In this document: in pieces, positions 21,360 through 32,699 of the stretch | Layout of the letters: each line of letters begins with the position of its first letter | How positions within the stretch are numbered: position 1 is the first letter of the stretch | DNA from: Branchinecta lynchi | Taxonomy: Eukaryota > Arthropoda > Branchiopoda > Anostraca > Branchinectidae | Assembly (NCBI GenBank): GCA_023053575.1 | Contig: JAKZAP010000017.1 | Span: 5,525,501-5,589,500 of the forward strand | Reading direction: 5' to 3' | DNA: 64,000 bases | Program-made: the position numbers and the translations under genes | The notes under the pieces: generated by a model | What the model was told of the DNA's origin: nothing | Database searches by the model: none | What the model saw: only the letters and a program-made list of their open reading frames with translations

Positions 21360-21784
21360 GGGTCTGACCCGTATGGAATTAATTCAAGTCATTGTATTAT
21401 GGGACATTTTTTTCAATCGTAAACAATTGAAAACAGTTGGAAACAATTATTTTTGTACGATTGGAAACAGTTGTTTACGATTGGAAACAGTTGTTTACGA
21501 TTGGAAACAGTTGTTTACGACTGTAAACAGTTGTTAACGATTGTATTTTTACGATTGAAACCAGTTGTTTCCAATCGTAAAAATACAATTATTAACAGCT
21601 GTTTACAATCGCAAACGATTGGAAACAACTGGTTTCCAATCGTAAACAATTGTTTCCAATTTTAAACAACTGTTTCCGATCGTAAAAAAAAAATTGTTTA
21701 CGGTCGTTTCCAGTTGTTTACGATTGGAAGAATGTTCCGTAATACAATGACTTGAATTATTTCCATACGGGGAAGATTATACCC
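21360..21784. mobile_element. Snapback element filled with iterated 21-bp palindromic units
   Basis: The outer inverted repeats pair CCGTATGGAATTAATTCAAG on the left with its complement on the right, extending out to GGGT/ACCC (21,360 and 21,784). The 300 bp between them are built almost entirely of variants of CGATTGGAAACAGTTGTTTA in one orientation, then of its complement in the second half. The frames at 21,202-21,665 are a by-product of this repetition. Confidence 0.85.
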
Positions 21785-22930
21785 TAAATTCTATGTGTAC
21801 GTGTGGGGGAAGGAATGTCAGATAAGGTGTGAAAAACGAGCTAATGAGACTGTCGACATAAAAGGTAAGGAACGTGTATAATCCGTATCGGAAATTCATT
21901 TCGTGCCGGATGGCTATATTCGCTCACAATTCGAAAAAAAGTGTGTGACTGGTGAAAACGTGTGTCTGATGTCAGTTAAAAACTGTCGAGATATAGGTAA
22001 AAAGATTCGCTTTAATTATGTATTAACGACAGAAAAAAAAACAGAACTTCGATACTGCATATAATTTCTTGATTAGTTCGATAGTATCGATAGTGAGGTA
22101 GTTAGCATGTTGGATCAATTTATCTGCTTTTTTCCTGCTGGGTCGATACTAAGGACGGAAATAGACAAAATCAGGAAGTCGCAACACTTATGCTCCACCA
22201 TTTAATCTCCCACCTTTTAATAACTTCTGACAATAGTGAGACAGAATCAGCTTACCCGTCCAACACAACCGAAATTTCTATTAACAAGTTTTGTAGAATA
22301 AGCTCTAGTAGTAGTTTCTAGTGAAAATTCCTAGATTGTCGAACTGTTCCGAGAACTAACACTGATTGTGAAAAGAGCAGAAGGATACGATTGAAAAAAC
22401 ATATGTAATCTTGTGGAGTTATTTCCTTTTATGTTTGCAGGCTGATAAGAGTTTAAACAAGCGAATTAAAATAAATTCCTCGTTCAATAACAAACAGCAA
22501 GATTAGCTACTTTTGTTTCAAGCCGGCGCCATACAGATGTTTTTCCTGCTTATTACACTTATCAACAAAAATTTAAAAAGTTGGGCTTATTCATTCAACT
22601 TAGTCTTTAATTTGGCTAATCTTTTATTTATTTAAATCCAAGTACCTTTGACGTTTACAAGGTCAGTATCCACTCAGTACTAGATGCACTTAACCTGTTG
22701 TATGTACCAGATGTAGTTTACTAACGCTTATACTGCTGTACTATTTTGGTCATAGTGATTTCGCAAAGATTCAAGATTCTTTACGAGGTTCCAAAAGAAG
22801 AGTTTCAAAACAACTTATTTGTGTTTATTTCATCATAACTTGTCTGTGTTTATTTCATCATTGAAATCTTTAAAAAAGCTTGTGAGAAAACCAAAAAAGT
22901 GTTCCCACTAGTTCGTTTTTCCAACTTGAC
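21785..22930. other. No gene recognised
   Basis: AT-rich sequence with a small direct repeat around TGTGTTTATTTCATCAT (about 22,820-22,862). No coding or RNA feature could be supported. Confidence 0.5.
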
Positions 22931-22934
22931 CGGT

Positions 22935-23035
22935 TTTTAGCTTAAGGAGGACCCTTGCCAAGGGGGCCGAAATATAGCTCTAATAAAATTCAGCTGACGT
23001 ATCCATTTTGCACTATTAAATTGCATTGGTATTCC
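22935..23035 (-). repeat. Family B MITE-like repeat, inverted copy
   Basis: Reads GGACCCTTGCCAAGG, GGCCGAAATATAGCTC, AATAAAATTCAGCTGA and CGTATCCATTTTGCAC, the reverse complement of the copy at 14.3 kb. Confidence 0.65.
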
Positions 23036-23089
23036 GTTGGAAATCTAACCCCAGTCTGGGTTATCTGAGCTGGGGAAAAACAACGTGTT

Positions 23090-23195
23090 TATGGGATCTG
23101 GCGAAGACAAGAAATCTACAAGAACCGATTGACTGGGTCAACGTCCGATAAATATAAGATTCTTGGGATCCCATCGAAATCTTTGCTCTTGTTTT
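23090..23195 (-). mobile_element. Family A terminus only (A5)
   Basis: Matches the last ~105 bp of other copies: ATCTGGCGAAGACAAGA, a diverged middle, TTCTTGGGATCCCATCG, then a diverged TTTGGTCTTGTT. The rest of the element is absent. The following stretch to 23,780 shows only T-rich simple sequence. Confidence 0.65.
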
Positions 23196-23787
23196 TATAT
23201 TATTGTTTTAGCGTAAACAGATGAATTTCAAACTCAATTTGTCTAATAGAACTTTAAATCCTGCTGCGTTATGATTTCAGAATAAAAACAATGAAGTAGG
23301 TTTTTGTATTATCCTTTTTGCATCAAGTAACGATTTCTGCCGGTAGCATTTTTTTTAGTAAGAACAATCTTTAATGATAGAAATAAGAAGATTTTTCTCT
23401 TATTTCTAAGCTTTTCAGAAGATTTTTTTTTTCAGATTCTTTTCTTATTTCAAAGCTTTTCAGAGTTAGGTAAGGTCAGTTTGTCATTAATATTTTTGCC
23501 ATAAGGAAATGTTAAGCGCTAGAGGTTTAAAGTTGACTGTCATAGTTTTGGATTAGTAATTTGTATTTCAGTTTACTGTTTTGCACTTTACCTAAGGCCC
23601 ACTGTGGCAGGAAGACAAACTCCATTTCCCGACTGGGCATGTGTGCAAAATATATTTATTGTCACATGTCTTTCGTGATTACACTACAAGCGAAAATCGC
23701 TAGTGCCATGCAAACATTGAGGTACTTGCTAAGGAGATGACTCTCTTTCGGTGTGGGGGAAAGGCCACATCAGCTCTCTAATGTCAT

Positions 23788-23806
23788 TCATCATCATCAT
23801 CATCAT
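23788..23806 (-). repeat. (ATG)n tail of LINE fragment
   Basis: A CAT run on the plus strand gives an ATG/TGA trinucleotide tail on the minus strand, downstream of the LINE fragment ending at 23,917. Confidence 0.6.
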
Positions 23807-23916
23807 TTTAGTTATAACCCGTCACTGAACAAAACTGTGCGAGGCCCAGAAAAGACGGAGTAAAAAACTAGAAAGACGAAAGAGAAACAACGGAAAGGAA
23901 AAACATACCTCGATAA

Positions 23917-24600
23917 CTAGGAACTCGGAACAAACAAAAAAGACCAAAGATGGAATAACTCCTGGCATTCGGTAGAAAAATCACTAATCCGCTTCTCAAT
24001 AACTCCCGCTGGGTTTACCAATCGGTACTTTCTTTGCAGAAAAGTATTACTTGTCCACGCTGGCAGTCCCATCAAATACTTTGCAAATTTGAAATAAAGG
24101 CGGTGAACTTGTTTCCTCTTACCACAATTAAAAAAGGACCAAACGGGAGCAAGAGCGAGTAGGTGAGGAACTGTTAGGCTATTATATAACTGAGATCGGT
24201 TTGCTCTACTCAGATACGAAACGTTTGAAGCCAGGGATGAGTATGCGGCCCGGATCTTTCGAGCATAATTTTTCAGTGCTAGGTTTCCAGTTTCTTTCAG
24301 GTTCGCTCCGATTGGCATACCCAGGTAAGTAAGACTGCTAGCGAAAGGAACTTCAGAGCCCGATAGACTTATTGAACGTCTGTTTCCTTTGTAGTTAAAC
24401 GGTAGAACAACTGTCTTATCAGTGTTAAAACTCATTACTGTAAGTGATATTGCCGATTGCAATGGTTTGTGGACAACACAAGCCCCTCGGTAGCTCTGCG
24501 CTTTAATTAATGTGACATTGCGGGTACTTACAGCTGTTGGTGACAAACTACCATCCAGTCTTCGCGCCTCATTCAAACTGAGCCAATCTTTTAAAATAAA
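23917..24600 (-). pseudogene. 5'-truncated LINE, region after the RT catalytic core
   Basis: The 219-codon frame (start at 24,576) extends open a little upstream (WLSLNEARRL). It has SFNTDKTVVLPF (residues about 49-60), the segment that follows the FADD motif in LINE RTs. SLTYLGMPIG (81-90) corresponds to the usual KYLGV/YLG motif, and a thumb/connection-like region follows to the end (RKIRAAYSSL; WSFFNCGKRKQVHRLYFKFAKYL). The catalytic aspartates are missing because of 5' truncation near 24,600. The sequence differs from the other LINEs here, so it is a separate family; its clade is not assigned. The frame is intact, which suggests a fairly young insertion. Confidence 0.72.
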
Positions 24601-24961
24601 ATTGCTGGACCCGTAGCGGCTAGGGCGCTCAGGCGTAAGTCACGAAATCATGCTGTTACTGTTTGTCAATTTTGGGGATTCCGAGTTGTGTGGTCTCCAC
24701 TTTAACAGTCTGGCTGTCAAATTTGTTCTTCAGCACCTCTGAGAGTTCTGAGACCTCTTGTCAATACCTCCGAGATTTCGGCTGTATTCCTTCATTATGG
24801 CTCTAAAAGACGTATGGAAAAGCAAGAAAACAGGGAAAAACTGTATTGGGTCCATTGCACTATTTGGCCAAGGAAGCTTTGATTCAGTTTAGGTTTAGAT
24901 TGGTAATTTGATTTAAATTAATATAAATGGAGGGTCAAACCCGGAGACACGAGGTCGAATA

Positions 24962-26396
24962 AAACAAGACCAAAGGTTTCGATGGGATCCCAAAAATTCA
25001 ATATCTGATCCAGACAACTGGGTCTTGTCTTTGCCAGATCCAGTCATCGCCAGACTTCTTGAACATTTTTACAATTAAAATTCAGAAACAGATTGAGGCC
25101 AAATAGCTAGGCATATGAGAAAACCAAGTTCAGATATGGATTCAACATGTGTGTTTACCCCTATAAGTCATATCTGTTTTGACGAAAACTTCCTGCCACT
25201 TCTGCCAATTTCCTGGTTTCGGCCGAACTCCAGAACTACTAGTCCGGCGAAAAAAGAAAGCTCAAAAACGAGCTCAGGTTATCTTCTTTCCCCAATAATG
25301 AACATCTAATCAACTTCAAATAAAAATTTAACTTATAACAAATTTTCCGACTCCAGCTGGATTCCGGTAAAAAACTATATTTCCGGGTAAAATATGATTG
25401 TCAAACACGGATTCAGCATCTCTACTTACCATTAAATCGGTTATCTAATCAACTAGAAATAAAACTTAAGCTTCTAACAATTTTCCGGTTTTGTTCAAAC
25501 AATGTTTTCAACGGATACGTCAGCTACGATTCTTCATCAGCGATAGTTCGGCCCTTCTTGGCAAGGGTCAACAATCAAATCAAACAAACCTGAAACAAAC
25601 CCTAGATTACAGGTTTGTTTCCTTCCCAGAAGTTGAACCAGAGGATTGACAGCCTGACGAGGACCCTTGCCAAGAAGGGCCGAAATATCGCTGATGAAGA
25701 ATCGTAGCTGACGTATCCGTTGAAAACATTGTTTGAATAAATGTTTCAAAGTCAGCTTGGGCTCAATGAATATTTCCGGTTTTGGCCGGATTCGGGGGGA
25801 ACTACATGTCCAGGTAGAATTTTTTTGCACATAAGTGTTCAGCATGTCTTCTTGCCCTAAATCGAACATCTAATCAAAGCCAACTAAAACTTTAAATTTT
25901 AACGAACTTTCCGGTTTGGGCCGGATTCCTGGCGAACTACTTGTTCGTCGAGAAAATGGTTTTCACCATCGTCCTCAGCATGTCTTCCTACCCCTAAATC
26001 GAACATTTAATCAACTTCAAATAAAACTTTTACTTTTAACAAACTTTCCGGTTTTGGCCGGAGTCTGGGCGAACTACTTGTCCGATGACAAAATGGTTTT
26101 TACCATCGTGTTCAGCATGTCTTCTTAACCCATAATCGACTATCAAAGCAGCTGTTTCAAAATATTTTGTTTGCCCCTTAATTTGAACCCCCACCCCTAA
26201 ATGTAGGGCTACAAATCCCATCTACGAACTTGACTGGTCCGACAATCCAACGAATCCTCACACCAAGTTTCATCAAAATATCTCATTCCCTTCGAGAGTT
26301 ATCGTGCTTACAGACGGACAGACGGACGGACGGACAGACGGACAACTTTTGAGATGTCATAGGTATCCCTCCACTTACGTTTTGGGATCCCAAAAA
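24962..26396 (+). mobile_element. Family A element, complete copy A6 with a nested family B insert
   Basis: Left end ACAAGACCAAAGGTTTCGATGG and GGGATCCC at about 24,990. Several internal units each carry the TTTCCGG...CCGG and CAGCATGTCTTC blocks. Right end has the CAGACGGACGG run, GTCATAGGTATCCC and TTTTGGGATCCC at 26,391. A family B foldback (25,494-25,785) interrupts it. The frame at 25,916-26,128 reads through internal units only. Confidence 0.85.
25494..25785. mobile_element. Family B foldback nested in family A
   Basis: Arms of 76 bp (25,494-25,569 and 25,662-25,737) are near-perfect complements: TTCAAACAATGTTTTCAACG to GGCAAGGGTC on the left, GACCCTTGCC to the complement on the right. 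The right arm is followed by GTCAGCTTGGGCTCAATGAATA, which matches the start of the 14.3-kb copy. The loop is about 92 bp. Host element sequence resumes on both sides. Confidence 0.8.
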
Positions 26397-26399
26397 CGA

Positions 26400-27100
26400 A
26401 CCAAAAATCCGTTCATGTATTATGACATATTTGCACTTTAAGAGACCAAGTATGTGATAAGATTGTAAATTTGATTTTTACATATAACCCTCTAAGTAAT
26501 GTTATTTTATATTTTAGAAAGGTAGAGTTTCTTTTTCTCTTTTTTTTTTTTTACATTTAATCCTTACCAAATTTACTGGTTATGAATAAACAGTCAACAA
26601 ATAGTTTTCCAGACCCTGGATTCAAAGCACGTTGTCATTGACCCATGTTGCTGTTGATCTCTTCTACTTCATCACCCGAAATGACTGCGATGCTTGTTGA
26701 TGTCGACGGTGCTTACGGTCTGAAGGTTGGGAGTGGATCCCTGTAACTAGTTTTCCATGTCACGTCTTTCCAGTCACTGTCCTCTCTCTTGAAATTCTAT
26801 TTCGGCCGCCACTGTCCATTTCCCAATGAAGCTCCTCAGGGGTACAGCGCAATTTGAGAAGAAGCTGTATAATTTTGTGCAGACATTTTCGGTGTTATAA
26901 TCTCCTTGCTCGCTATAGTAATTATACATATTTCGCTATTCACCTTATCTCTTGCTTCGAAATGAGAGGGTGCCGAATCATTTAATGACATAAATAATAA
27001 ACATTGTGCTATGGCGTTAAAGGCCATTAGCCTCTGGATGCCGTTTAGCTAATCTTTAGATTTTCAGCACGCTTAGCAACTCCGCCTTAGCTTTCGTAAT
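26400..27100. other. No gene recognised
   Basis: AT-rich sequence and a T-run near 26,540. The minus frame at 26,836-27,027 has no recognisable motif. Confidence 0.5.
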
Positions 27101-27104
27101 AATA

Positions 27105-27170
27105 ATAAATGATAATAATAATTTATTACACAAAAAGCCTGAGGCCATGGCAAAAATGGTAACATACTTG
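27105..27170 (-). mobile_element. 3' end of a LINE related to the 37-40 kb copy
   Basis: An ATAATA-type simple tail is followed by ATTACACAAAAAGCCTG-GGCCATGGCAA. It parallels the 3' end of the LINE at 37.07-37.11 kb (AATTGCACAAAAAAGCC, then GGCCATGGCAA). Only the last few dozen bases are recognisable. Confidence 0.55.
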
Positions 27171-27289
27171 TTCGTCAATATGCGGTAGTGGTCTTAAGGT
27201 TTCTTGGACATCAATTAAACTGCTGAAGTCGGCTCAGGACAACTGATAATTAGCCAGATGAGAAAAGGTTATCGCTCAGCGCGAGGCTC

Positions 27290-28050
27290 AGCGTAAAACA
27301 AGAGCTGGAGGCTCATATGGCACTTGCAAGGCTTGGTAAAAGGATGAAAGTAGGAATTTGTCAATTCATGGGTTTGTTCTGATCATTCGTAAGTAAAACC
27401 CTTCTGGTAAGAGTGACGATGGACCCTTGGAAATTACGAGAATGCATCGTTTGGTAAAAAAAAAAAAAATTGGCTGGGATGATGCGCACTGTAAGGGCGC
27501 TAGAAATTCAACTGTAATGAAAACTCTTGAGGTAAAAATCATCCTGGGCGCTTTAGCATCGTGCTATGGTTTGGTCAAAATTCCGTTTTTACTTTTCGGT
27601 TAAGATGCCCGCTTTAAGGGAGGTAGAAAGTCATTTCTAAGCAAAAGCCTTGAGGAAAAAATGAGCATGGGGTGATGGGAATCATGTAAATGCATGTATA
27701 TTGCTTAAAAGTGTTTTTGTAGTTTGCGGTGAATGAATGAAGGAATTTATGACGCACTGCCCAAGGGCGTAAGTGCAGTAAAAAAAGATAAGGAAATATA
27801 AAATAATCGCAAAAAACTCAACAAACATTTTCCATAAAGGTTAACTAATTTAGAATCACGTTGATGGGATCGTGGACAGGTAATTTTCCAATCGGAGAAC
27901 ACAAATTAGAGGAGAGGGCTTCAAGCGTATAAAGCGGTGATGAAGATGAGTACTTTAAGGGATGGTCAGATATTGGAGTGACAATTTCTAAGCCAATCTT
28001 TTCAAGTCCCATGCTACGCTTGTTCTTCCTGCCAATTGTCATTTCAATCG
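27290..28050. repeat. Degenerate repeats, no gene
   Basis: At 27,299 stands AACAAGAGCTGGAGGCTCATATGGCACTTG-like sequence, the same box that begins the family D insert at 56.64 kb. Two diverged ~140-bp units then follow (about 27,470 and 27,600) sharing CGCT-TAAGGG-GGTAGAAA and CTTGAGG-AAAAA. No coding sequence is supported. Confidence 0.45.
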
Positions 28051-28059
28051 CTACACTCT

Positions 28060-28720
28060 AAGCGTGTCACACAATTCCCCCCCCCCCCAACCCGAATCCC
28101 CCACATTGATCTGATCCTGTCCGCGACTTGAAAGGGGACATCTGAGACTTGAGTTCTTTCCGAATATAAAGTTTCATTAAGATCCGATCACCCGTTCAAA
28201 ATTTGGACATTTCTCAAGATTCCGGACTACCCCTCCTTCCACTACCCCTAAGATGGTCAAATCGGTGAAACGACTGTTCTTGAGTTAAAACTGTCAAGTC
28301 GCTGATACGTCTGACCAGTTTCATCGTCCTAGCACATCTGAAAGTATCTCAACTCGGGATCGTCGGAATTCCGAAACGAGAATGATCTGGAACTCGTATC
28401 CAAGCAAACTACCAAACAAAAGAAGGACGATACAGTGTTCCTCTTTTAATAATGTTTCTGCTGATGCAGCATTGCAGGTTTGAGTTTGTTGTTCCCGTTT
28501 CTAGTACGCGTTCCTACTGCACCGTGTCATTCCGTTCCACTCCCATTTTTAGTCGATCCCGTCGCAGTACTGTACTCGAATATTAAGGGATATCAGGGCC
28601 CCTGTTATTCGTGAACGTCCTGCGGAGGTTCACGGGAATGATCCGGAACTCATACCCTAATAATACTTATTGCAAAACCCATTAAAGTTTCAAGACATCT
28701 TTTGAGAGTTTCAAGACATC
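28060..28720 (+). repeat. Family D repeat copy
   Basis: Has the poly-C stretch, CACATTGATCTGATCC, GACTTGAAAGGGGACATCTGAGAC, CACCCGTTCAAAA, the GGTCAAATCGGTGAAACGACT block and CCTAGCACATCTGAAAGTA. It decays after 28,420. An AGTCGATCCC terminus of the family E type occurs at about 28,550. Confidence 0.6.
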
Positions 28721-28904
28721 TTTCAGAAGTTCACTCTAGTTCTAGAAGACGGATAAAAGAGCTAAAGACAAGGCAAAACAGCATGTTCACGTCGCTGGCT
28801 CGTTTCGCGGGTTTCGAGTTGATTTGGAAACTCGCAGTTTTTCAGTGACACGACCTTTGGGAAGGAACAACCAGTTGGTGCCGACAGACTAAAAAATTTG
28901 TCGA

Positions 28905-29135
28905 CAAAATACGCCGTTGACGCTTCGCCCGCCCGCCAGGACAGAATAGAAACGGTGTAAAACTAATTGTAGTGCATCCCTTGAGAAATTTCAATTCCCG
29001 TATTCGGCTTTTTATTTATATGCATTATACGCCGTTGCCGCTTCAGCGTCGAAAAACTAATTGTAAAGCATCCCTTGAGATTATTCCTAGTAAATTCGTA
29101 TATTTAAATTGAGGTATTCGGCTTTTTATTTCAGC
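28905..29135. repeat. Diverged ~110-bp direct duplication
   Basis: ATACGCCGTTG-CGCTTC, AACTAATTGTA-GCATCCCTTGAGA and TATTCGGCTTTTTATTT occur twice in the same order. Confidence 0.65.
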
Positions 29136-29198
29136 GTAAGTTAAAAAGTGAAGCTCCAAAAAACCAAGCTCCGCCGGCGAATTTTTTTTAATCTGCCT

Positions 29199-30525
29199 TT
29201 TTGGGATCCCAAAACGTAAGTGGAGGGATACCTATGACATCGCAAAAGTTGTCCGTCTATCCGTCCGTCCGTCCGTCTGTCCGTCCGTCTGTAAGCACGA
29301 TAACTCTCGAAGGGAATGAGATATTTTGATGAAACTTGGTGTGAGGGTTCGTTGGGTCGTCGGACCAGTCAAGTTCGTAGATGGGCTTTGTAGCTCTACA
29401 TTTAGGGGTGGGGGAGGGGATTCAAATTAAGGGACAAACAAAATATTTTGAAACAGCTAATTTGGATTATGGGGTAAGAAGACATGCTGAACACGATGGT
29501 GAAAACCATTTTGTCATCGGACAAGTAGTTCGCCCGGAATCCGGCCAAAACCGGAAAGTTTGTTGAAAGTAAAAGTTTTATTTGAAGTTGATTAGATGTT
29601 CGATCTAGGGGTAGGAAGACATGCTGAAGACGATGGTGAAAATTATTTTCTCGACGGACAAGTATTTCGCCCGGAATCCGGCCCAAACCGGAAAGTTTGT
29701 TGAAAGTAAAAGTTTTATTTGAAATTGATTAGATGTTTGATTTAGGGGTAGGAAGACATGCTGAAGACGATGGTGAAAACTATTTTCTCGATGGACAAGT
29801 ATTTCGCCCGGAATCCGGCCCAAATCGGAAAGTTTGTTGAAAGTAAAAGTTTTATTTGAAGTTGATTAAATGTTCGATTTAGAGGTAGGGAGACATGCTG
29901 AAGACGATGGTGAAAACTATTTTCTCGACGGACACTTCGACCGGAATCCGGCCCAAACCGGAAAGTTTGTCAAAATTAAAAGTTTTATTTGGAGTTGATT
30001 AGATGTTCGATTCAGGGCAAGAAGACATGCTGAACACTTATGTGAAAACAAGTTTCTACCCAGACATGTAGTTCGTCCGGAATCCGGCCAAAACCGGAAA
30101 ACTGTTGGAAGTCAAAGTTTTATTTCTAGTTGATTAGATAAGCGATTTAGGGGTAAGAAGAGATGCTGAGTCCCTGTGTGACAATCGTATTTTACCCGGA
30201 CATATAGTCCCTGATTTCGTCTTTGAGCTTTCTTTTTTCGCCGGACAAGTAGTTCTGGAGTTCGGCCGGAACCGGGAAATTGGCAGAAGTGGCAGGAAGT
30301 TTTCGTCAAAACAGATATGACTTATAGGGGTAAACACATATGCTGAATCCAAATCTGAACTTGGTTTTCTCAGGTGATTAGCTATTTGGCCTTAATCTGT
30401 TTCTGAATTTTAATTGTAAAAATGTTCAAGAAGTCTGGCGAAGACTGGATCTGGCTAAGGCAAGACCCAGTTGTCTGGATCAGATATTGAATGTTTGGGA
30501 TCCCATCGAAACCTTTGGTCTTGTT
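29199..30525 (-). mobile_element. Family A element, complete copy A7 with at least five internal units
   Basis: Starts TTTTTGGGATCCCAAAACG and ends ATGTTTGGGATCCCATCG + CCTTTGGTCTTGTT. In between, the unit beginning GGGGTA-GAAGACATGCTGAA repeats with a spacing of about 136-137 bp (starts near 29,475, 29,610, 29,747, 29,885). Because the spacing is not a multiple of three, the long minus frames here shift from unit to unit and are not proteins. Confidence 0.88.
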
Positions 30526-30863
30526 TCGGTAAGAAATTAGCTATATCTACCAGACAAGTTATAGCTTTTAATTTGTTTCAAACCCCAAAGAATTTAAATC
30601 CTAAAAGGCCAACTAAATAAAACAAAGTTATTCCAATAGAAAAAAAAACCGAAATGCGTCGCAGGCAAAACTTTGAGTGAAATTAATTGTTTAACAAGAC
30701 TGAACAAGTTAAACTAAGCACCGCAGCCGAAAATTTCGTAATATCCTTTTTCCCAAAAAATCTGATATATACCTAGAACCTATAAGTTCCAGCTTTTAAG
30801 GTGTTTCAGATCCCGACAATTTCAAGCCTAAAATGCGAAGTAAATGCAACATTGTTCTTCCAA

Positions 30864-31424
30864 AAGTTGATTAGATGTTCGATTTAGGGCAAAAAGACAT
30901 GCTGAACACTTATGTGAAAACAATTTTCTATCCGAACATGTAGTTCGCCCGGAATCCGGCCAAAACCGGAAAATTGGTAGAAGTTAAAGTTTTATTTCTA
31001 GTTGATTAGATAACCGATTTAGGAGTACGAAGAGATGCTGAATCCGTGTGTGACAATCACATTTTACCCGGACATATAGTTCGACCGGAATCCGGCTGGA
31101 GTCGGAAAATTTGTTATAAGTTAAATTTTTATTTGAAGTTGATTAGATGTTCATTATTGGGGAAAGAAGATACCCTGAGTTCATTTTGTGCTTTCTTTTT
31201 TTCGCAGGACAATTAGTTCGGGGGTTTGGCCGAAATCGGGAAATTGGCGGTGGGGCAGGAAGTTTTTCTCAGATGATTAGCTATTTGGCCTTAATCTGTT
31301 TCTGAATTTTAATTGTAAAAATGTTCAAGGAGTCTGGCGATGACTCGATGTGGCTAAGACAAGACCCAGTTGTCTGGATCAGATATTGAATTTTTGGGAT
31401 CCCATCAAAACCTTTGGTCTTGTT
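30864..31424 (-). mobile_element. Family A element, partial copy A8
   Basis: Starts within an internal unit (GTTGATTAGATGTTCGATTT) and runs to TTTTTGGGATCCCATC + CCTTTGGTCTTGTT. It lacks the GTAAGTGGAGGG end. The 340 bp between A7 and A8 hold no feature I recognise. Confidence 0.75.
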
Positions 31425-31679
31425 AATCGTCAATGTGCAGCAGAATCAACAAAAAAGTGCAGTTTATGGGTACGAACAGACAAACGACCTACAAACAAAA
31501 CAAGGAGAAGAGTTCTGCCGAATGTTGAGGACAAGGAATGGAATAAAACGAAAGATTGTTTGTCTGTACATTCAAAAAAAAACAAAAAAAACGGTTTAAT
31601 GACGAGAAATAAGTTAATCGCCCTAAAGAAGTTCGAAGAATCTGACTTGGTGTCTTATACAGAAAAAAGATCCCGATTA

Positions 31680-32620
31680 CTCAACGTCTAGTCTGCGGAA
31701 TTCGGTTTTTTACGTGTAAAACCAAAACCCGATTAACTGACAAAGCTTAAACTTTCGGTCTTCGTCCGAAAAAACTTTGCGGTCCCTTGATTTTTTTGTG
31801 TGTAGAAAAATCTCGTTTTGTGGCCCCAACACAAATTTTCGGAATTTAATTTCTTAGTTATAGTAAGGTCCTTATCCGCTGGCGGGACTTAAACTTTCCG
31901 GGTGTGTGCGACAAATATCTTTTGAAAACAACTTTTAAAAAGATCCCAAAGTACCGACAAGAATACCGACGCCCGACTAAAGCATTCGTAATTCGATCTC
32001 TTCTACGTTTTTTCCCAACAAGACTGAAAAGAACTTTATTTCTTACATGTAAATAGAAGTCGATATGCAGACGAAAGTTAAGTTTTCGGGGTGCGCCCGA
32101 CAAACGTTTACAGAATTATATTTCTTACGAGTAAAAAGAAGCCGATGTGCTGACGAAAGTACTGACGCCTGAAAAAAATTATATAACATTTGATTTCTTC
32201 AATGTTTAGCCCGACAAGACTGTACAGAACTGGATTTCTCACATGTGAAAACAACTTGATATGCCAACGAGTCTTAAACTTCCCGGATGCACTCTAACGT
32301 TTGCGGAACCCGACGTGCTGACAGTCCACCGTCGCCAGACGAAAGTAGACAATTTGACTCCTTGCGTGTAAAAAGAACCCAATGTGCCGACTAGTGGAAC
32401 GACACCCAAAAAGCATACACAATTTTATTTCTAGTGTTTGCTAGTGCTCCGCGCAGACAAACTAGTAAACTTTCGCCGGGTTTCGCCCGAAGAAAGTACT
32501 TTCTCAAGACCTTACCGACTCCATTTACGTTTTTTTCTGTATAAAACCATCTCCAGCAACCTTTCTCTGATGTAAATTTCATAACACTGAAAGAACCACA
32601 CATACAAACATTTTTTTTTC
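31680..32620 (-). repeat. Family C diverged tandem array (~110-130 bp units)
   Basis: Successive units share TTTCTTAC-TGTAAA-AGAA-CCGATGTGC-GACGAA and a GCCCGAC-AAC block. The reverse complement of this unit builds the array at 40.66-41.25 kb and occurs once at 34.6 kb. Confidence 0.65.
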
Positions 32621-32699
32621 AAGTCTTTCTCGAATATGTCATACATTAAGTTTTTCGACTAACTACTTTTCTTTTCTCCATGGACTAGAATCTACTAAA

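Noticed and set aside
21202..21665. Plus-strand frames of 111 and 70 codons with WKQLFT repeats
   Set aside because: They translate the palindromic 21-bp units of a snapback element; low complexity explains the absence of stops.
29270..29300. CCGT runs as a CRISPR-like or regulatory array
   Set aside because: They are a tetranucleotide microsatellite that is part of the family A terminus in every copy.
29402..29823. Recurrent minus-strand peptides in family A units as a possible repeat protein
   Set aside because: Unit length is not a multiple of three and the peptide changes frame between units; related peptides occur in every copy of the element.
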